A stretch of 64,000 bases of DNA from Calycina herbarum (lineage: Eukaryota > Ascomycota > Leotiomycetes > Helotiales > Pezizellaceae). This document shows, one piece after another, positions 60,631-64,000 of this stretch. The position numbers and the translations under genes were made by a program. Below the pieces are notes generated by a model. That model saw nothing but the letters and a program-made list of their open reading frames with translations, did no database searches and was not told the DNA's origin. Position 1 is the first letter of the stretch, and each line of letters opens with the position of its first letter. The DNA lies in NCBI GenBank assembly GCA_001414485.1, contig LLEY01000052.1, forward strand, positions 310,001-374,000, in the 5' to 3' direction.

Positions 60631-60676
60631 AAAGTGGGCGACCCGCTTGTGTGGGCGACTCGCTTGTGAAACACGT
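60631..60676 (-). repeat. Right terminal inverted repeat of the pogo element
   Basis: Reverse complement of 46930-46975 with one transition (GCGGGTC for GCGAGTC on the element strand). Followed by TA (60677-60678). Confidence 0.9.
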
Positions 60677-60678
60677 TA

Positions 60679-61261
60679 GTCTATATAGGTGAAAGGTAGA
60701 GAAAGATACCAGAGAGGCTGAGGATAAGATAAAATACATAGGGTGATTGTCTAATCGTTGGCTCCACCCCCCACTAGTCCACCACCACCAACTCACCCTC
60801 TAGAGGGTTGGTCTTTTTAATTAGTCGTACTTTTTAATTCCAGCAAGATTTAATTTCCTGTATTTCCATGTGTTGAAATGCTTGCTAAATTTTCCTTGAA
60901 AAGGCTACATTAAACTCAAGTCCTTTTAACATTGAACAAGAGGAGATGGGTTCTTTGTAGACGATGAGGAATCTGCAAGGTTCACAACATCGAAGTCTCC
61001 ATCTCTGGTCGCTTGAGAATATTATCCCCTCTCTATTCTGTGGACATATAAATAGTAAGTTGCTTGTTAGTCACTTAGAAAAAGATGTGCTGAAAAAATG
61101 TAAAGTTCCTGACCACGAATACCAATTGTAAGAAAGTCCTAGTGGTTGGCAGCCTCAAATACCATCACTTTGCAAGAAAACAAAGGAATATATTCCATCG
61201 AGTCCTTCAAGTCAGTAAAATATTATTATGATTCTCCTCCTGTTTTTATTTCAAACCATCT
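60679..61261. other. Spacer between pogo element and LINE
   Basis: 583 bp of comparatively unmutated sequence with no coding signal and no recognised repeat. Confidence 0.5.
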
Positions 61262-63354
61262 TGATTGATTGATTGATTTATTCATACTCGGTTCCAGCCG
61301 CCCGCCGTAGGGCGGCTATGCCGGAGTGGTCCAGCTTCGGCGCAGCTGCCGAAGTACGCTTACCGTATTTGGCAAGCGTACTTCACTTCATCACTATACA
61401 GTGACCAGCAGCCTCCTCCACTAGACGGTCTAGCTTCTATCTACAACTATATACATAGTATAAAAGAAGTGCTTTGCTTGTTCTTTTTAGAGTATATCAG
61501 GTTCCTTGGCTGCCGCTTCTGCTAGCTATCTCATGTCCTTATACCTTTAGTCTCCCTCTAGCGTTCTGCTTCGTCTTTCTATACTGTACTACAACTCCTA
61601 AATTACCTAAGGAGTTGCGTCTGTTCTATAAATCTTATTACCTTTATAGCTGTTTTTAACTCGTTTAAGATTACCTTTAGGTCTAACCACCTCCTCCCTC
61701 TAAATTCCCTTAGTTATAGGTCTTTGAATTTTCGACATCTTAATATAATATATCCTATAGTTTATTATCCCTCTCTGTATTTATATCCTAGATCGTTATA
61801 CCTAGGTACATTTTTCTTCTAGAGGAAATCTTTTAATCCGATCTTTTCTATACGTATCTAGATTAGTAGAGAGCTTTGCTACTTCTTTAGTCTCCGGTGG
61901 AGACGTAGGATCTTGTGTATTAGCTTCTAAGTATATTTATATATGGTTCTCTCTCTTGGTTCTAGATCCTACTTATATGTCTACTTAGCTCTTGTCTGCC
62001 TTATAATCCACGTCTTTAGAGTTGCTTATAGGTAGTAAGTCTTAGGTTAAGCGACGTTTGGGTTTCTCTAATTCCCCTCTAGTTGTGATTTTGCTATAAT
62101 CTTAGCTGCCTTGTCTACTACTTTATTTCCCTAGATGTCTATATAGGCTAGTATCTATCTTATCTCAACCTAGGTTTTATAGTCCTTCTATAGCTTATCT
62201 ATTAGGGATACTGTCTCTATAGCTATATATACACCAGATCTACTGGCTAGGTGTTGAAATATCCTAATAGCTGCTTAATTATCTATAAAGATAACTACTT
62301 TATTTCTTTTGTTCCTACTCTCTTAGTCTTAGACTACGATCTATAGAGCTAGCTTAATTCCTTGAAGTTCTACGGCGTATACCGTTGACGTTTCGCTATT
62401 TCCTATATACGCTATCCTTATATATCTGGTTAGAGGCGATATTATAACAGCCTCTATATAATTATCTATGCCGCTTCTATTAGTATAGATAAAGATACTA
62501 TTTAAGAGGTGCTTTAAGAAGTTCTTATATTATGTCTTTACTATTTCTACGTCTAGTATAATAGATATGCTTAGTCCTTGCTACTACGGTGGTATAATAT
62601 ATAGTAGGATTGTCTCTTACTCTATAATTGATATGCCTCGACGTAGGTATAGGCGTCTATAAATGTGCCTTAGTAGACTTATATATAGTCCCTGGCTCTC
62701 TTAATTTAAATTTAAATTATTAGAACGTAACCCTTCTAGGGCTAGTATCTTATCTATAGCGAGGATTCTTCTAATTATCTTAGTACTAGTCTTCTAGATC
62801 TGCTATTCTATAGAGAGGAGATAGAGCTCTACGTCGAGGGCTAGACCTAATGTTGCTTTATACGCCCCTTCTATAGTTTTAGCCGCTTTTACTTAAAGTC
62901 TTTTAAGAGAGTTGATTATTTCTATAGTATAACCTTCTCCGCGTTCCTACGCGACTAACTATATAGAACAGCTGTATATTATCTACGAGATAACTACTGT
63001 CTAATAGATCCTTCTAAGTTCGGTAATTCCTATTCTCTATATAGAGCCGGCTAGACTAGCTAGCGTACCGATAGAATTCGATACTTTTATTCTAATATCT
63101 TAGATATATTATCTCTAGTTTAATACTATGTCGAGTATAATACCTAGGTATCTATAACTTAGTTAAGAGTAGACTTCTATCTAGTCTACTTATATTTTAC
63201 AGTCTATATCTATATTTAGTGCTTGCTGTTTTCTTATATAGTAAGTAAGTTGGAATTTGCTTAAGGCGAATACTAATATATATCTCTTTACCTATATTAT
63301 AGCCTGTTCTATTGTCCTTTCTAGGCTTTTATATATCTCTTCTATTAAGCTTCC
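61262..63354 (-). mobile_element. Tad1-like LINE relic, 3' part, RIP-decayed
   Basis: Minus strand. Near 63300 the end of an RT (SLIEEIYKSLERTIEQAI, FALSKFQLTYYIRK) leads to YLGIILDIVLN (about 63120), the LINE RT thumb signature. RNase H follows at about 62390-62100 (TVYAVELQGIKLAL, VVIFTDN, SGVYIAIETVSLIDKL, GNKVVDKAAK). The 3' end is a non-coding tail with a hairpin (CCGCCCGCCGTAGGGCGG, near 61298) and a terminal (AATC)n run on the element strand (61262-61280). The 5' part is absent: the next element begins at 63355. Confidence 0.82.
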
Positions 63355-64000
63355 TGTCACGAATCACGGTATACGTGGTAAGTAGTCCAGACGGCGTTCT
63401 AACAGGACAAGGCATAATATCTGGGAAAGGAAAGTAACACAGGAGGAAATCAGTAATGCGGAAGGACATTAGGGATTTTAGGATCTTACTGTTGTAGTAA
63501 TGTTAGAAGTCACGTATAGTCATGTAACATAATCGCCTATATCGCTCTAGTCGCCTTAATCGCAAGCGACGCGAGCAACACGAGCAATATAAGCAACGCA
63601 CTTTAGAAACGAAGGTTCTATATAAGACTGGTACGTCTGCTATTAGATAGGAGCTTCGTGCTTAACTTTAGTTATTAATCTTATTATCTTATTTAATATC
63701 TTTAATATAAGTAACGAGTTCACTTCTAAGTAAACAACCTAGCGCATTTATACTTCTTACTATATACTAACCTTCGAGACTTAGTTACCTTTATTTAGTT
63801 CGTTTGAGTTTCGTTATACTTTAAGTACTTGCTTAGAAGTAAGATCGCTACCATGTCGGCAACCTCTTCCACTCTAAGAACTGCCCTACTAAAGCCAGCT
63901 GCAGACCCCCCAGTTACACCAGTTACACCAGTTACTACTCTTCGAGAAGAAGTGAAACTTCCTCTTCCGAAGCTGTTCGATGGCTCACCCGAGAGGCTAG
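63355..64000 (+). mobile_element. 5' end of a less-mutated LTR retrotransposon (Ty3/Gypsy-like)
   Basis: Begins TGTCACGAATCACGG abruptly inside the LINE, followed by about 480 bp of LTR/leader. The first part is GC-balanced with little RIP; the later leader is TA-richer. A gag-like open frame starts at 63853. The inner LTR border and primer-binding site cannot be placed because the 3' LTR lies beyond the window. Confidence 0.65.
63853..64000 (+). CDS. Retrotransposon gag, N-terminus (runs off the window)
   Basis: ATG at 63853 in good context (CTACCATGTCG); open for 49 codons to the edge with no stop. N-terminus MSATSSTLRTALLKPA, a PVTPVTPVT repeat, then LPLPKLFDGSPERL, which resembles the start of the capsid region of fungal Ty3/Gypsy gag proteins. 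An intact frame here contrasts with the RIP-riddled elements around it. Confidence 0.7.
   Translation, partial: MSATSSTLRTALLKPAADPPVTPVTPVTTLREEVKLPLPKLFDGSPERL

Larger units (their letters stand above)
46930..60676 (-). mobile_element. Fot1/pogo-type DNA transposon, split by nested retroelements
   Basis: 46-bp terminal inverted repeats (46930-46975 and 60631-60676) differ at one base and are flanked by TA. The TIR starts ACGTGTTTCACAAGCGAGTC and contains CACAAGCGAGTCGCCCA twice in tandem. Removing the Copia insertion with one duplicated CCTTG, and the solo LTR, leaves about 1.85 kb, a normal Fot1 length. The transposase reads on the minus strand: an N-terminal HTH near 60500 (TEQSAAKIYHVPRKTLSDR), a CENP-B-type region near 60300 (EEEAIVRYILELDSRGFSP), and a C-terminal zinc knuckle near 47110 (CSRCSKTGHNSRTC). 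RIP-generated stops interrupt it. Confidence 0.88.

Noticed and set aside
46930..60676. A single 13.7-kb TIR-bounded mobile element (a giant or cargo-carrying transposon)
   Set aside because: Internal LTR pairs with their own 5-bp target duplications account for the extra length; the TIRs belong to a normal pogo-sized element.

Overview
The window is nuclear DNA of a filamentous ascomycete. Genes have short (45-100 nt) GT-AG introns, there is a fungus-specific DASH kinetochore subunit, and repeats carry the dense C-to-T/G-to-A decay of repeat-induced point mutation (RIP). Protein flavour suggests Leotiomycetes, but I could not test that. All gene models were built by hand from splice consensus and family resemblance.

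Positions 1-42,600 are the gene-bearing part. In order they hold: RNase H2 subunit B; DASH subunit DUO1 (-); a Thr/Pro-rich nuclear-type protein; two tandem O-methyltransferase paralogues with a truncated flavin monooxygenase remnant (-) between them; an AT-rich relic with a solo LTR; a broken, truncated Cys-rich membrane protein (-); DNA2 helicase-nuclease (-); a mitochondrial 2-oxodicarboxylate carrier; a small Lys/Ala-rich basic protein; a PBY1-like SurE-TTL fusion (-); a decayed NACHT/STAND gene with a lipase-like N-terminus, interrupted by a 519-bp TIR element; a decayed WD40-like gene; a degenerate TTTCCGAG minisatellite; a BRE4-like aromatic-acid-exporter-family membrane protein (-); and a class I sirtuin. 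Housekeeping genes (replication: RNH202 and DNA2; mitosis: DUO1; chromatin: sirtuin) sit next to accessory, decaying ones. No operon-like logic is expected.

Positions 42,600-64,000 are a gene-free, repeat-packed compartment. It holds an iteron array with both orientations (43.1-43.6 kb), an internally deleted Tc1/mariner element (45,122-45,941, TA duplication), a solo LTR (46,409-46,598, GTTGA duplication), and a three-level nest. The outer layer is a Fot1/pogo-type DNA transposon (46,930-60,676). It is split by a Copia-type LTR retrotransposon (47,180-58,911, CCTTG duplication), which is split by a Ty3/Gypsy chromovirus (49,266-54,944, GTTAG duplication). A further solo LTR (59,791-59,943, GGATT duplication) lies in the pogo element. 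Beyond are a RIP-decayed Tad-like LINE (-) ending in an (AATC)n tail and, cutting into it, the 5' end of a fresher LTR retrotransposon whose gag frame is open to the window edge.

The best-supported novelties are the fully resolved transposon nest with its insertion order, the O-methyltransferase segmental duplication whose junction amputated a monooxygenase, and the STAND pseudogene with a clean TIR-element insertion. I saw no CRISPR array or rRNA, and no tRNA that I could support.
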